Positions 1 through 6,222 of a DNA stretch of 12,175 bases are shown here, one piece after another. Positions within the stretch are counted from its first letter, which is position 1, and each line of letters begins with the position of its first letter. A program made the translations under genes and the position numbers. The notes under the pieces are model-generated. The model was not told where the DNA came from and ran no database searches. It saw only the letters and a list, made by a program, of their open reading frames with translations. This DNA is from JALYUA01 sp038229875 (lineage in GTDB: Bacteria; Acidobacteriota; Thermoanaerobaculia; UBA5066; Gp7-AA6), in contig JBBROA010000120.1 of the NCBI GenBank assembly GCA_038229875.1, positions 1-12,175 on the forward strand. Direction: 5' to 3'.

Positions 1-311
1 CCGTCGAGAAGGCAGAGTGTCTTGCCAGCAGAAGCGACGGGCCAGAAGCTGGCGATCTTGAACGGTGTGGAAGGCGACTGCCCGTTCCCTGTCCCGTTTG
101 GAGACGCATAGTAGTCACAGTTCGCCCCTCTTGCGGTAGCCGCGAACAGGGCGAGGAGCGCGACCGTCGCACGGGTGATGCGGGAGGCGGCCCGCGAAAG
201 CGAGGGAGCCCCTGCGGGAAGGGCACGTTCGCGAAGGGCCTCGAGGGGGATGGCGACTGGCGCTGCCGCGGCGTCCCTCAGGAGCGCCGGTTGCGTCGTT
301 TCGTGGGACAC
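1..311 (-). CDS. Secreted protein, probable right-handed beta-helix type, N-terminal part (cut by window edge)
   Basis: This minus-strand reading frame is open from GTG 309-311 to the left edge (103 codons seen). A good Shine-Dalgarno sequence (GGGAG) sits 6 nt before the GTG, and no other ATG, GTG or TTG is in frame before the hydrophobic stretch. The first 45 or so residues form an Ala/Pro/Arg-rich n-region. A signal-peptide core follows (TVALLALFAATARGA), then mature sequence starting NCDYYASPNGTGNGQSPSTP. YYxSPxGxxxxxGxSxxxPF and the later AGKTLCLLDG resemble the start of secreted parallel beta-helix (pectate-lyase-like) proteins, in which the motif precedes the first coil. The protein is therefore likely exported and may act on or bind polysaccharide, but the catalytic part lies outside the window. 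It diverges from the glycosyltransferase at 497. The long n-region is unusual. The family call is by motif resemblance only. Confidence 0.68.
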   Translation of the reverse strand, partial: MSHETTQPALLRDAAAAPVAIPLEALRERALPAGAPSLSRAASRITRATVALLALFAATARGANCDYYASPNGTGNGQSPSTPFKIASFWPVASAGKTLCLLD

Positions 312-496
312 AGGGTTCTCCCTTCCCCTTGGGGATTTTCGTGAAGCCGCTGCGGCAGCGTCCTTGCGGCCGGCATCGCGCGACCCACGTTGAAATGGTT
401 GGAAATTTCCTGAGAGCGTATGCGAAGAAACCTGAGTAAACTACTGTCCAGGCGATCAGAAAATGGCCACCTCGAGACCATGACATCCCTGTCCCT

Positions 497-1807
497 TTGG
501 GCGGGGTGGGCCTGGCATTCCGGCGCGGGGCGGGTCGGAAGAAAGGCGCGTGTTCCCTGGGCATAAAAAACAGGCCGGGCTCCCCCGAACGCCTCGCGCC
601 CCGCCGGAATGCTGAAACGGGTTTAAACGGGGGGGAGGTTTGGCGCCCGGAATCTCCTCTCACCGGACGCCCACCCAGAGTCGCGATCCTCGCCAACCGC
701 AGGAACAGCTTCGTCCGGCCGATGGCAGAAGGGCTGCAGCGCATGCTCGGACGAGTCGGGGCTGAGGGGAGGGTTCTTTACGATGGCCTGGATGCTCTGG
801 CCGGTCTGACATCCAGGCCGGATCTGCGCTCCACGGTTGGACTCCAGACGGCGGGGAAAAACGCTCTGCGTCATCTGCTTCAGACTCGTCCCGCCCGAAG
901 ACGATTCCTAAACCATCTCCGGGCGTGCGATGTTGTCGTGGTCGTGGATGGTCTCCCTCATCCTTTTCGAAGGGATGGCCTCCGCATCGAAGATCTGAGG
1001 CTGGAGATTCCGGACAAGCCGATCGTGCTCTTCGACCTCTTTTACCTCGCCACCCGGGGACCCTGGGCGAAATGGATTCGAGACGGCAACCCGGGATTGG
1101 GCCTCCCTCCGGGAGGCTTTGGGCTTGAGCGCTTCGACTGGTACCTCTCTGCCTCCGTGGTCAGCGAGTTCCCGATGCCGCGCGCTCCCCAGCCGCTTTC
1201 GATCATAGGCGTCGATCTTGACGACGGGACGCTCCGCGTCGAGCCCAGAGACGAGTTCAGGGCGCTGATCGATTTTGAGCATCCTCGCGACATCCACGAG
1301 CGCGCGCTCCAGATTCTCGCGTGTGAGCAGACAGGAACGAAGTTTTCGGTATTGAATGGCGACTACTCGATCGAGCGGATCCGCGAGCAGTACCGAAAAA
1401 GCAGTATTTTCTTCCTCGCTATGAGGGAAAGCTTTGGCCTTCCAATCTGCGAGGCGCAGGCCTGCGGCGCGCTCATTTTCACCCCCCACTCCGACTGGCA
1501 GCCGGCCCATTGGATCAAATCGGACCACGGAACACCCGGTCCTGGAACCCTGTCTCCGAATTTCATCGTCTATGAGGACGACCTCGAGTCGCTGAAGCGT
1601 GAGGTCTTGCTCCGCAAGGCGGCCTATGATCCAAACCAGGTGTTCCAGACCTTTCTCGAGCATCATCCCCAATACTTCCGGGGAGATCTGGACGCGCTGC
1701 GAGATTTTCTGACGCGGGTGACGACGGGAGAAATCCATGCGCGGCGGCACGAGGAGCACGCAGGGCTTCTTTCGGACCTGATGCAGGAACCGATTCGACC
1801 TTCGTAG
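497..1807 (+). CDS. Glycosyltransferase, GT-B fold, family 1/4-like
   Basis: The frame encodes up to 436 aa and probably transfers a sugar from a nucleotide-sugar donor in the cytoplasm, for surface polysaccharide or glycan synthesis. The N-terminal Rossmann-like half begins near residue 61 (RVAILANRRNSF). A hydrophobic strand ends in DVVVVVDG at 145-152. The C-terminal donor half carries the classical E-x7-E signature ESFGLPICEAQACG (E311 and E319), typical of retaining GT-B enzymes. No membrane segment is seen. The start is uncertain. TTG 497 and GTG 506 lack a convincing ribosome binding site, and the first in-frame ATG (721) would cut into the conserved fold. The first 55 or so residues are Arg/Gly-rich and may be untranslated. 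The gene is divergent from the secreted protein at the left edge and convergent with the surface protein on the other strand. Acceptor and sugar cannot be told from the sequence. Confidence 0.8.
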   Translation: MGGVGLAFRRGAGRKKGACSLGIKNRPGSPERLAPRRNAETGLNGGEVWRPESPLTGRPPRVAILANRRNSFVRPMAEGLQRMLGRVGAEGRVLYDGLDALAGLTSRPDLRSTVGLQTAGKNALRHLLQTRPARRRFLNHLRACDVVVVVDGLPHPFRRDGLRIEDLRLEIPDKPIVLFDLFYLATRGPWAKWIRDGNPGLGLPPGGFGLERFDWYLSASVVSEFPMPRAPQPLSIIGVDLDDGTLRVEPRDEFRALIDFEHPRDIHERALQILACEQTGTKFSVLNGDYSIERIREQYRKSSIFFLAMRESFGLPICEAQACGALIFTPHSDWQPAHWIKSDHGTPGPGTLSPNFIVYEDDLESLKREVLLRKAAYDPNQVFQTFLEHHPQYFRGDLDALRDFLTRVTTGEIHARRHEEHAGLLSDLMQEPIRPS

Positions 1808-2051
1808 ACTGCGCCGGTCGAGGGTTTTGCCAGGCTGGTCCGGCCCGCCCGAAGAGGTGGGCGCGAGGACCGGGCTGGCCTCCGGAGCGTCCTGCCCAGT
1901 CGAGGCTTCGGAGCCGTCGAGCTGACGAGGCGATAGAGGAGGGGCGACACTCCGCCAAAAACCCTCCGACCGACGCTCTCTTCGGCCGCGCAACGGGCCA
2001 CGGGGTCCCGCCGATCGCTTGAACGATCGATCGAGTGCCGGGATGGGACGT
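1808..2051. other. Convergent intergenic spacer, no gene seen
   Basis: This is the space between the glycosyltransferase stop and the terminator of the opposing surface-protein gene. No coding frame here has a ribosome binding site or recognisable protein sequence. The long minus-strand frames through it are continuations of antisense shadows of the glycosyltransferase. A small dyad, CGATCG-cttgaa-CGATCG, lies at 2012-2029 without a T-run. No clear intrinsic terminator for the glycosyltransferase is visible. Confidence 0.5.
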
Positions 2052-2078
2052 AAAAAAAAGCCCCGCCGAAGCGGGGCT
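2052..2078 (-). terminator. Rho-independent terminator of the DUF11 surface-protein gene
   Basis: Read on the minus strand, an 8-bp GC-rich stem (AGCCCCGC / GCGGGGCT) closes on a stable TTCG tetraloop and runs directly into eight Ts. It starts 23 bases after the stop codon of the minus-strand surface-protein gene. Stem, UUCG loop and U-tract are all canonical. Confidence 0.93.
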
Positions 2079-2101
2079 CTCAGAATCCTTCGGGAACCCG
2101 A

Positions 2102-3571
2102 TTAGCCCTTACGCGCCAACAGGAGAGCGGCGGCCGCGGCCAGACTCATCGCGAGAGCCAGCAGCATCCCGAACGAGAGTGTCGGGACAGCAGCCACGCC
2201 CACGCCGGTGCTTGAGGTCCCCGTGTTGTTGACCGGATTCGGGTCGATGCTCGTCGACGTCACCGTTGCGGTATTGCCCAGGCTTCCAATTGTGGCAGTC
2301 ACTGTAACCACGATCGTGATTGTGGCGGACCCACCCGACGGAATCGAACCCACGGTCGCGGTAACGGTGCCGTTCGTTCCTACCGTCGGTCCCGCGCACG
2401 TTCCGATGGTCGTCGTGCAGGAGATGAAGTTCGTGCCGATAGGAAGGGGGTCCGTCATGACGACGCCGGTCGCCGTAGCGGGTCCCGCGTTAGAGATGAC
2501 GATCGAGTAGGTCAAGGTCTGTCCCACGGCGACTGGATTGGGTGACGAGGTCTTGATCACCGAAAGATCTGCGGTGGTGCCCACGGGCGTTCCCGTCGGG
2601 GTCGGCGTGTTGGTGAAGACGGCGGTGTTGGTCACCGTCGGTGTCATCGTCGGAGTGTTGGTCGGAGGCGGCGTTCCGGTCGGAGTATTCGTGCGAGTGC
2701 TTGTAGGCGTCGGGGTGCTGGTTGCCGTGGCTGTCGGGGTGCTGGTTGCCGTGATTGTCGGGGTGCTGGTTGCCGTGTTTGTGGGGGTGCGTGTCGGAGT
2801 GCTCGTCGGAGTCGCCGTCAAGGTGGCGGTGAATGTGGGTGTCGAAGTCGGAGTCGGAGTCGGAGTCGAGACGGTCACCGTCTGAAATACCGTCAGCGTT
2901 CCCGCGGCGCTGCCGACGAGCTGATCCGCAGCCTGGCCGGGGCCGTTCGCAAAGAATTCCAGCGACGATTGCCCAGCTCTTTCGATGTAAGTGATGGTGT
3001 AAGGATAGTAGCCGGGCGAGGGAACGTCGGCCACTCCGGTCACGGCGGTGTTCGCCTTTATGTCAGCGGAGATCGCAATCACAGCGTTGTTGGTACCCAT
3101 GTTTAGCCGGAAGCCGTCGTCGCTGCGCACCGTGAAGTTCCAGGCGCCTGCCGTGGGGATGAAGATGTAACCGCCTGTTCGAACGGCATAGTCGTTCTGA
3201 TCGCCGGCACCGAACGCCGAGCCCGGTATCGACCGGATGTCTCGATCGCCCCCGAAAGTGCCCGCCGGCGGGGGATCGGTTGCGAAATCCGCGTAGTTGA
3301 TGACACTGATGCCGTTGTCGAACGCCTGGAACGCGACGTTGGCATTTGGAAGCGTGAACGCGAAAAGAGCGTCGCCCGCCGCGATCGTGTCGATCTGATA
3401 GGGCGGATTGTTCGCTTTTCGGACTTCCACGAGATGTCCGGTCGGGCCCGCAACGACGGTTCCCGACACCGGCGTCACGGCGACGGCCAAGGCAACCTGT
3501 GAGGAAAAGAGGAAGGCCAGACTAGACGCAAGGCAGAAGAAAAGGGAGCCTGAGGGCCGAAAACTGCGCAT
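2102..3571 (-). CDS. Cell-surface protein: PA14-like domain, Thr/Pro stalk, DUF11 domain, IPTL/VPTL-type C-terminal anchor
   Basis: The protein has 489 aa from ATG 3569-3571. That start is chosen because GGAGG lies 6 nt upstream; upstream in-frame ATGs at 3592 and 3658 lack this and would bury the signal peptide. Residues 1-29 are a signal peptide. Residues 75-215 look PA14-like (GGYIFIPTAGAWNFTVRSDD, then YYPYTITYIERAGQSSLEFF), a fold often carbohydrate-binding. Residues 235-332 are a low-complexity Thr/Pro/Ser/Ala stalk. Residues 334-452 form a DUF11 (prealbumin-like) module, starting ADLSVIKTSSPNPVAVGQ and ending in DPNPVNNT. Residues 462-489 (VPTLSFGMLLALAMS, a hydrophobic helix, ARKG) match the IPTL-CTERM sorting-signal layout: a VPTL motif, a membrane helix and a short basic tail. 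The protein is probably exported, held at the envelope and cleaved by an exosortase-like enzyme; none is encoded here. It ends just before a strong terminator. Ligand unknown. Confidence 0.87.
   Translation of the reverse strand: MRSFRPSGSLFFCLASSLAFLFSSQVALAVAVTPVSGTVVAGPTGHLVEVRKANNPPYQIDTIAAGDALFAFTLPNANVAFQAFDNGISVINYADFATDPPPAGTFGGDRDIRSIPGSAFGAGDQNDYAVRTGGYIFIPTAGAWNFTVRSDDGFRLNMGTNNAVIAISADIKANTAVTGVADVPSPGYYPYTITYIERAGQSSLEFFANGPGQAADQLVGSAAGTLTVFQTVTVSTPTPTPTSTPTFTATLTATPTSTPTRTPTNTATSTPTITATSTPTATATSTPTPTSTRTNTPTGTPPPTNTPTMTPTVTNTAVFTNTPTPTGTPVGTTADLSVIKTSSPNPVAVGQTLTYSIVISNAGPATATGVVMTDPLPIGTNFISCTTTIGTCAGPTVGTNGTVTATVGSIPSGGSATITIVVTVTATIGSLGNTATVTSTSIDPNPVNNTGTSSTGVGVAAVPTLSFGMLLALAMSLAAAAALLLARKG
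2715..2786. repeat. 24-bp tandem repeat, three copies, inside the Thr/Pro stalk
   Basis: Three consecutive 24-bp units share the core GTGCTGGTTGCCGTG (plus strand) followed by a variable 9-bp part (GCTGTCGGG, ATTGTCGGG, TTTGTGGGG). On the coding minus strand each unit encodes eight stalk residues of the form TPTxTATS. Being a multiple of three, copy-number change would lengthen or shorten the stalk without a frameshift. Confidence 0.85.
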
Positions 3572-3802
3572 CCCACCCCTCCAGAATTTCATATGGAAAA
3601 AGATTTCATGCGGATATTTCCGCGAATCGTACCACCGAAATGGCCGTTTCGTTATCAATCTGCGTATCTTTCCGGCGATTTTCCGGAGGACCTGCCGTCG
3701 CTTCGCCGGGGTCTCTTCAGGCCGGCGTCAGGCTTTCCGAGGCTCTGCTCCTCCGGGGCCAGCTCGCGGACACCGATCCGAGATGTCCCGACGCCTTGCA
3801 GC

Positions 3803-3808
3803 CTTAGC
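3803..3808. repeat. Target-site duplication of the IS481-type element, left copy
   Basis: CTTAGC lies directly outside the left terminal TGT of the element. An identical CTTAGC lies directly outside the right terminal ACA, at 4690-4695. Six bases is within the usual range for IS481-family insertions. A perfect match at both ends fixes the element boundaries. Confidence 0.85.
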
Positions 3809-3834
3809 TGTCAATTCTCAAGGGGTTGTTGACG
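3809..3834. repeat. Left terminal inverted repeat of the IS481-type element
   Basis: It reads TGTCAATTCTCAAGGGGTTG and continues TTGACG. Allowing mismatches, it matches the inverted right end. The stop codon of the transposase remnant (TGA on the minus strand, 3811-3813) lies inside it, as is common in compact IS481 elements. Confidence 0.82.
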
Positions 3835-4588
3835 GACGCGTTGGAACGGGGTGCGTCGATTGAGGAAGGCATTAGGTCTCCTTCGATTGTAGCGATCGAG
3901 GTATCTGGTGAGTCGATCGGTTCTCTGGGCTGAGGTGACGCAGGGACGTTTTTAGGCCCACTCCCGAAGCAGTGTCCGGATGAAGCGTTCGGCTTTGCCG
4001 TTGGTCTTGGGGCAGTAGGGGCGCGTGCGCAAGTGTCGCAGTCCCAGGGTCCTGGCAAAGACCTCATGAAGCGGTGGGAGACGTAGCAGGGACCGTTGTC
4101 GGACATGACGGACTGGACGCGTACGCCGTGGCTGCTGGACCAGGCGACGGCGCGAGTGAGGAAGGCGACCGGGCAGGAGGATCTCTCATTGGGCAGCACC
4201 TCAGCGTAAGCCAGACGAGAAGCGTCATCGATGGCGACATGGACGAACTCCCATCCGATGCCTCGAACCCGAATCGAATGGTCTCCATGGATGCGATGTC
4301 CGATCAGGACGATCCGTCCGAGTTTTTTGATGTCGACGTAAATGAGCTCGCCGGGCCGTTCTCGCTGGTAGCGCACGAGGGGTTCTTTGGGATCCAGGCT
4401 TTTTAGCCGAAAGATCCCGTGGCGGGCCAGGATGCGGTGAACCGTCGAGGTGGAGATTCCAACTCGAGCGGCGATCCGAGCGGCCGTGTCACGTCGGCGG
4501 CGCTGGTCAGGGGCATCCCCGCTTGAACCCGTTGGACCAGCAAGAATCGACTGGCCGGGCAACTTCGGGCATTCTTGTGAAGTTCCAT
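3811..4588 (-). pseudogene. IS481-family transposase, broken (deletion, frameshifts, internal stop)
   Basis: The remnant starts at ATG 4586-4588 with GGAGGAG just upstream. It begins MELHKNARSCPASRFLLVQR, the IS481 N-terminus. After GMPLTSAADV the frame changes and roughly 55-60 residues of helix-turn-helix are missing. The second frame resumes with TAARIAARVGISTSTVHRIL and RPGELIYVDIKKLGR (first catalytic Asp), then WEFVHVAIDDASR and VMSDNGPCY (second Asp). Near 4050 the frame shifts again. The third frame reads LGLRHLRTRPYCPKTNGKAE (catalytic Glu in KAERF), RFIRTLLREWA, then TAA where relatives have Tyr, then LDRYNRRRPNAF up to a TGA at 3811-3813. All DDE residues are traceable, but no intact product is possible. 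Fragments of this gene appear as separate open frames and should not be annotated as genes. Confidence 0.9.
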
Positions 4589-4663
4589 CTGGGCTCCTCC
4601 GTTGAGTTGGTGGCCTTAGACACCTCCAGCTTCACCGATCTGGACCCAGATGGGCAAAACCTA

Positions 4664-4689
4664 CGTAAACAACATCCTGAGAAACCACA
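4664..4689. repeat. Right terminal inverted repeat of the IS481-type element
   Basis: Read inward on the minus strand it begins TGTGGTTTCTCAGGATGTTG and continues TTTACG. It shares TGT, TTCTCA, GTTGTT and ACG with the left end at the same spacing. The target duplication CTTAGC follows directly at 4690-4695. Confidence 0.82.
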
Positions 4690-4695
4690 CTTAGC
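4690..4695. repeat. Target-site duplication of the IS481-type element, right copy
   Basis: CTTAGC directly follows the terminal ACA of the element and is identical to the left copy at 3803-3808. Removing the element plus one copy rejoins the ancestral spacer. Confidence 0.85.
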
Positions 4696-4863
4696 GGCAG
4701 ACGGCGCGGGTGCCGGGTGGAGATCGAGGGTCCACGTCGACGACGGCAGGAACTCTGCACGGTATGAATCGATATCTCGAGCGTTCCTGATTGTTGCGAC
4801 GAGAACGCCGGGATCGCTGGATGGCGCGGCCTCAAATCTCTCTTCGTGGGGCGGATCGGAGCA

Positions 4864-4887
4864 AAACCTGTCCCGAAGAACAGGTTT
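4864..4887. promoter_or_regulatory. Perfect 8-N8-8 dyad upstream of the LuxR-type regulator (candidate operator)
   Basis: AAACCTGT and ACAGGTTT are perfect inverted 8-mers separated by CCCGAAGA. The dyad lies about 40 bp before the likely start of the regulator. Two half-sites one to two helical turns apart is a common layout for dimeric regulator sites. It could equally form an RNA hairpin. Function is inferred from position and symmetry only. Confidence 0.45.
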
Positions 4888-4927
4888 GGTCTTGCCCCTG
4901 CGGCAAAAATTGTCTACTCTCCAAGCG

Positions 4928-5590
4928 TTGTCCACTCTGGCTCTCAGTTCTCCGGTATGCGTCTACTCTTTCCACCCGCTGGTGCTTTCAGAGCTCCAGC
5001 GGCTGATCGAAGAGCATGGCATCGTGCCCGAGACCCAACGACTCGACCCCCTTCAGGTCGCCGATCTGGCAAATTTGCCAGTCCCTCAGGCATCGGCCTA
5101 CGTCATCGAGGCGAATGCCCGGAACCGGGCGACGGAGGCGATCGTCAGCGAGATCCTCTCCCGGTACCCGGATGCGCGTCTTCTCGTGATCGCGGAGAAG
5201 TTCGACGAGCCTGCCGCGTTCCCGCTGCTCCGGATGGGAGTCAAAGGCCTGCTCTGCTATTCGGAGCTCTCCCGGCATCTGGCTCGCGCGATCGACGAGG
5301 TGGCGTCGGGCGGTTTCTGGGTTCCCCGGGCCCTTCTCTCCCGGTTCGTCGATTGGACGCCCGTGGCCCGCAAGCCGACCCGCTCGGGTGCCTTTGGCCA
5401 GCTGTCTCCACGCGAGCGTGAAGTGCACGACCTTCTGATGCAGAACCTGTCGAACAAAGAGATCGCCCAGCGCCTCGTGATGTCGGAGCGGACGGTCAAG
5501 TTTCACGTCTCGAACCTGCTCGGAAAGCACGGGGTCAAACGCCGCGCCGACCTGATCGTTCTCGCCTTTTCGGAGACTGGGCCGACCTGA
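4928..5590 (+). CDS. LuxR/NarL-type transcriptional regulator with degenerate receiver domain
   Basis: The protein has 220 aa from TTG 4928, close to the usual length of NarL/FixJ response regulators. Residues 10-140 have the receiver fold pattern (VCVYSFHPLVLSELQRLIEE; later LLVIAEKFDEPAAFPLLRMG). The acidic pair before HP is replaced by Ser-Phe. The phospho-acceptor Asp is Glu61 (AYVIEANA), the conserved Thr is Ala, and the Lys position is Tyr. Residues 158-213 are a complete GerE/LuxR helix-turn-helix (LSPREREVHDLLMQNLSNKE, then IAQRLVMSERTVKFHVSNLL). It probably binds DNA as a dimer independently of phosphorylation. No sensor kinase is adjacent. The start is uncertain: TTG 4910 is also in frame, neither has a clear ribosome binding site, and the frame stays open back into the IS element. 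The perfect dyad upstream may be its operator. Confidence 0.85.
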   Translation: MSTLALSSPVCVYSFHPLVLSELQRLIEEHGIVPETQRLDPLQVADLANLPVPQASAYVIEANARNRATEAIVSEILSRYPDARLLVIAEKFDEPAAFPLLRMGVKGLLCYSELSRHLARAIDEVASGGFWVPRALLSRFVDWTPVARKPTRSGAFGQLSPREREVHDLLMQNLSNKEIAQRLVMSERTVKFHVSNLLGKHGVKRRADLIVLAFSETGPT

Positions 5591-5603
5591 TTCCGAACCG
5601 GGT

Positions 5604-5640
5604 GACGGAACGGGGTCACGGCCCCGTTGCCGCGTCCGTC
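5604..5640 (+). terminator. Hairpin after the LuxR-type gene, possible terminator without T-run
   Basis: AACGGGG (5609-5615) and CCCCGTT (5622-5628) form a 7-bp stem with a 6-base loop. GACGG (5604-5608) can pair with CCGTC (5636-5640) around a bulge. It starts 13 bases after the stop codon and ends just before the rplM promoter. No T-tract follows, so intrinsic termination is doubtful. Confidence 0.4.
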
Positions 5641-5648
5641 TCCTCAGG

Positions 5649-5677
5649 TTGACACGCCCTCTCTGCTTACGTATTCT
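5649..5677 (+). promoter_or_regulatory. Sigma70-type promoter for the rplM operon
   Basis: A perfect -35 box TTGACA (5649-5654) is followed after exactly 17 bp by TATTCT (5672-5677; 4 of 6 matches to TATAAT). The expected start of transcription is near 5684, giving a leader of about 77 nt before rplM. Position and spacing suit a strong housekeeping promoter. Confidence 0.75.
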
Positions 5678-5696
5678 TACGCGCCCTGCAACGCGG

Positions 5697-5737
5697 GCGG
5701 CAGACTGTCTCCGTGGCTCGCTTGCCGCGGTTTTTTT
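5697..5737 (+). promoter_or_regulatory. Leader hairpin followed by seven Ts, candidate attenuator upstream of rplM
   Basis: GCGGCAG (5697-5703) can pair with TTGCCGC (5722-5728; the closing pair is G-T). GG and then seven Ts (5731-5737) follow. It lies inside the predicted 5' leader, after the promoter and about ten bases before the rplM Shine-Dalgarno. A terminator-like element here could attenuate the operon, perhaps by ribosomal-protein autoregulation. The stem is modest and the mechanism is inference. Confidence 0.45.
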
Positions 5738-5760
5738 GATACCGATCTGAGGATTTCGCG

Positions 5761-6216
5761 ATGAGCTCTGGTACTCCCATGGTTTCGGAGAAGGATGTCC
5801 GCCACGCCTGGTTCGTGGTCGACGCGACCGATCAGGTGCTCGGACGGCTTGCGACGCGCGTCGCGAAAGTGCTGTCCGGAAAGCACAAGGCGAGCTGGGT
5901 GCCGTACCTCGACACCGGTGATTTCGTCGTGGTGACGCACGCGGACAAGGTGCGCCTGACGGGCAAGAAAATCGACGACAAGATGTATCACCGGCACACC
6001 GGATATCCCGGTGGCATGAAATCCGTTTCCGTGCGGGACTTGCAGGTGAAATATCCGGAGCGGGTGATCGAAGCGGCGATCCGTGGAATGCTTCCGCACA
6101 CGAAGCTCGGCCGCAAGCAGTTCAAGAAGCTGAAGGTCTACAAGGGCGCGAGCCATCCGCACGAGGCGCAGCAGCCGAAGACGCTGCAGGTTTCGCCCGC
6201 GCGGAAGGCGAGTTAA
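5761..6216 (+). CDS. rplM: Large-subunit ribosomal protein uL13 (L13)
   Basis: This 151-aa protein of the 50S subunit binds 23S rRNA early in assembly. Family signatures run in order: AWFVVDATDQVLGRLATRVA, VLSGKHKASWVPYLDTGDFV, KVRLTGKKIDDKMYHRHTGY-PGG, RVIEAAIRGMLPHTKLGRK, KLKVYKGASHPHEAQQP. Length is near the usual 140-150. ATG 5761 has TGAGGA seven bases upstream. A second in-frame ATG at 5779 would also give a normal N-terminus. It is the first gene after the predicted promoter and forms the classic rplM-rpsI pair, 6 bases from rpsI. Confidence 0.97.
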   Translation: MSSGTPMVSEKDVRHAWFVVDATDQVLGRLATRVAKVLSGKHKASWVPYLDTGDFVVVTHADKVRLTGKKIDDKMYHRHTGYPGGMKSVSVRDLQVKYPERVIEAAIRGMLPHTKLGRKQFKKLKVYKGASHPHEAQQPKTLQVSPARKAS

Positions 6217-6222
6217 GGAGGC

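Larger units (their letters stand above)
3809..4689 (-). mobile_element. Decayed IS481-family insertion sequence (881 bp)
   Basis: The two ends, read inward, share TGT-N4-TTCTCA-x-G-xx-GTTGTT-x-ACG. The left copy is about 3809-3834 and the right copy about 4664-4689 in reverse. TGT...ACA termini and a TTCTCA/GTTGTT core are typical of IS481 ends. A perfect 6-bp direct repeat, CTTAGC, flanks the element. The element holds one broken transposase on the minus strand. It is shorter than intact relatives (usually 1 kb or more), consistent with the internal deletion in the transposase N-terminal region. It lies between the surface-protein gene and the LuxR-type regulator and interrupts no gene I can recognise. 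It should be immobile unless a related transposase acts on it. Confidence 0.88.

Noticed and set aside
115..744. 209-aa minus-strand open frame across the divergent spacer
   Set aside because: It is antisense to the glycosyltransferase N-terminus and in another frame than the signal-peptide gene at 1-311. Its composition is Arg/Pro-rich and no motif is seen.
908..1993. 361-aa minus-strand frame opposite the glycosyltransferase
   Set aside because: It is a GC-rich antisense shadow; the plus strand carries the recognisable GT-B motifs.
2715..2786. Regularly spaced repeats considered as a CRISPR array
   Set aside because: Units are only 24 bp with no unique spacers, and they encode the Thr/Pro stalk in frame.
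2208..2885. Plus-strand Val/Gly-rich frames opposite the surface protein
   Set aside because: They mirror the Thr/Pro codon repeats of the real minus-strand gene and have no ribosome binding site or signature.
3408..3863. Plus-strand frame upstream of, and in phase across the IS with, the LuxR-type gene
   Set aside because: Removing the IS and one CTTAGC joins this frame to the regulator frame. However, the joined sequence has no protein-like motif and overlaps the surface-protein gene, so I see no gene disrupted by the IS.
4074..4406. 110-aa plus-strand frame inside the IS element
   Set aside because: It is antisense to the transposase catalytic core.
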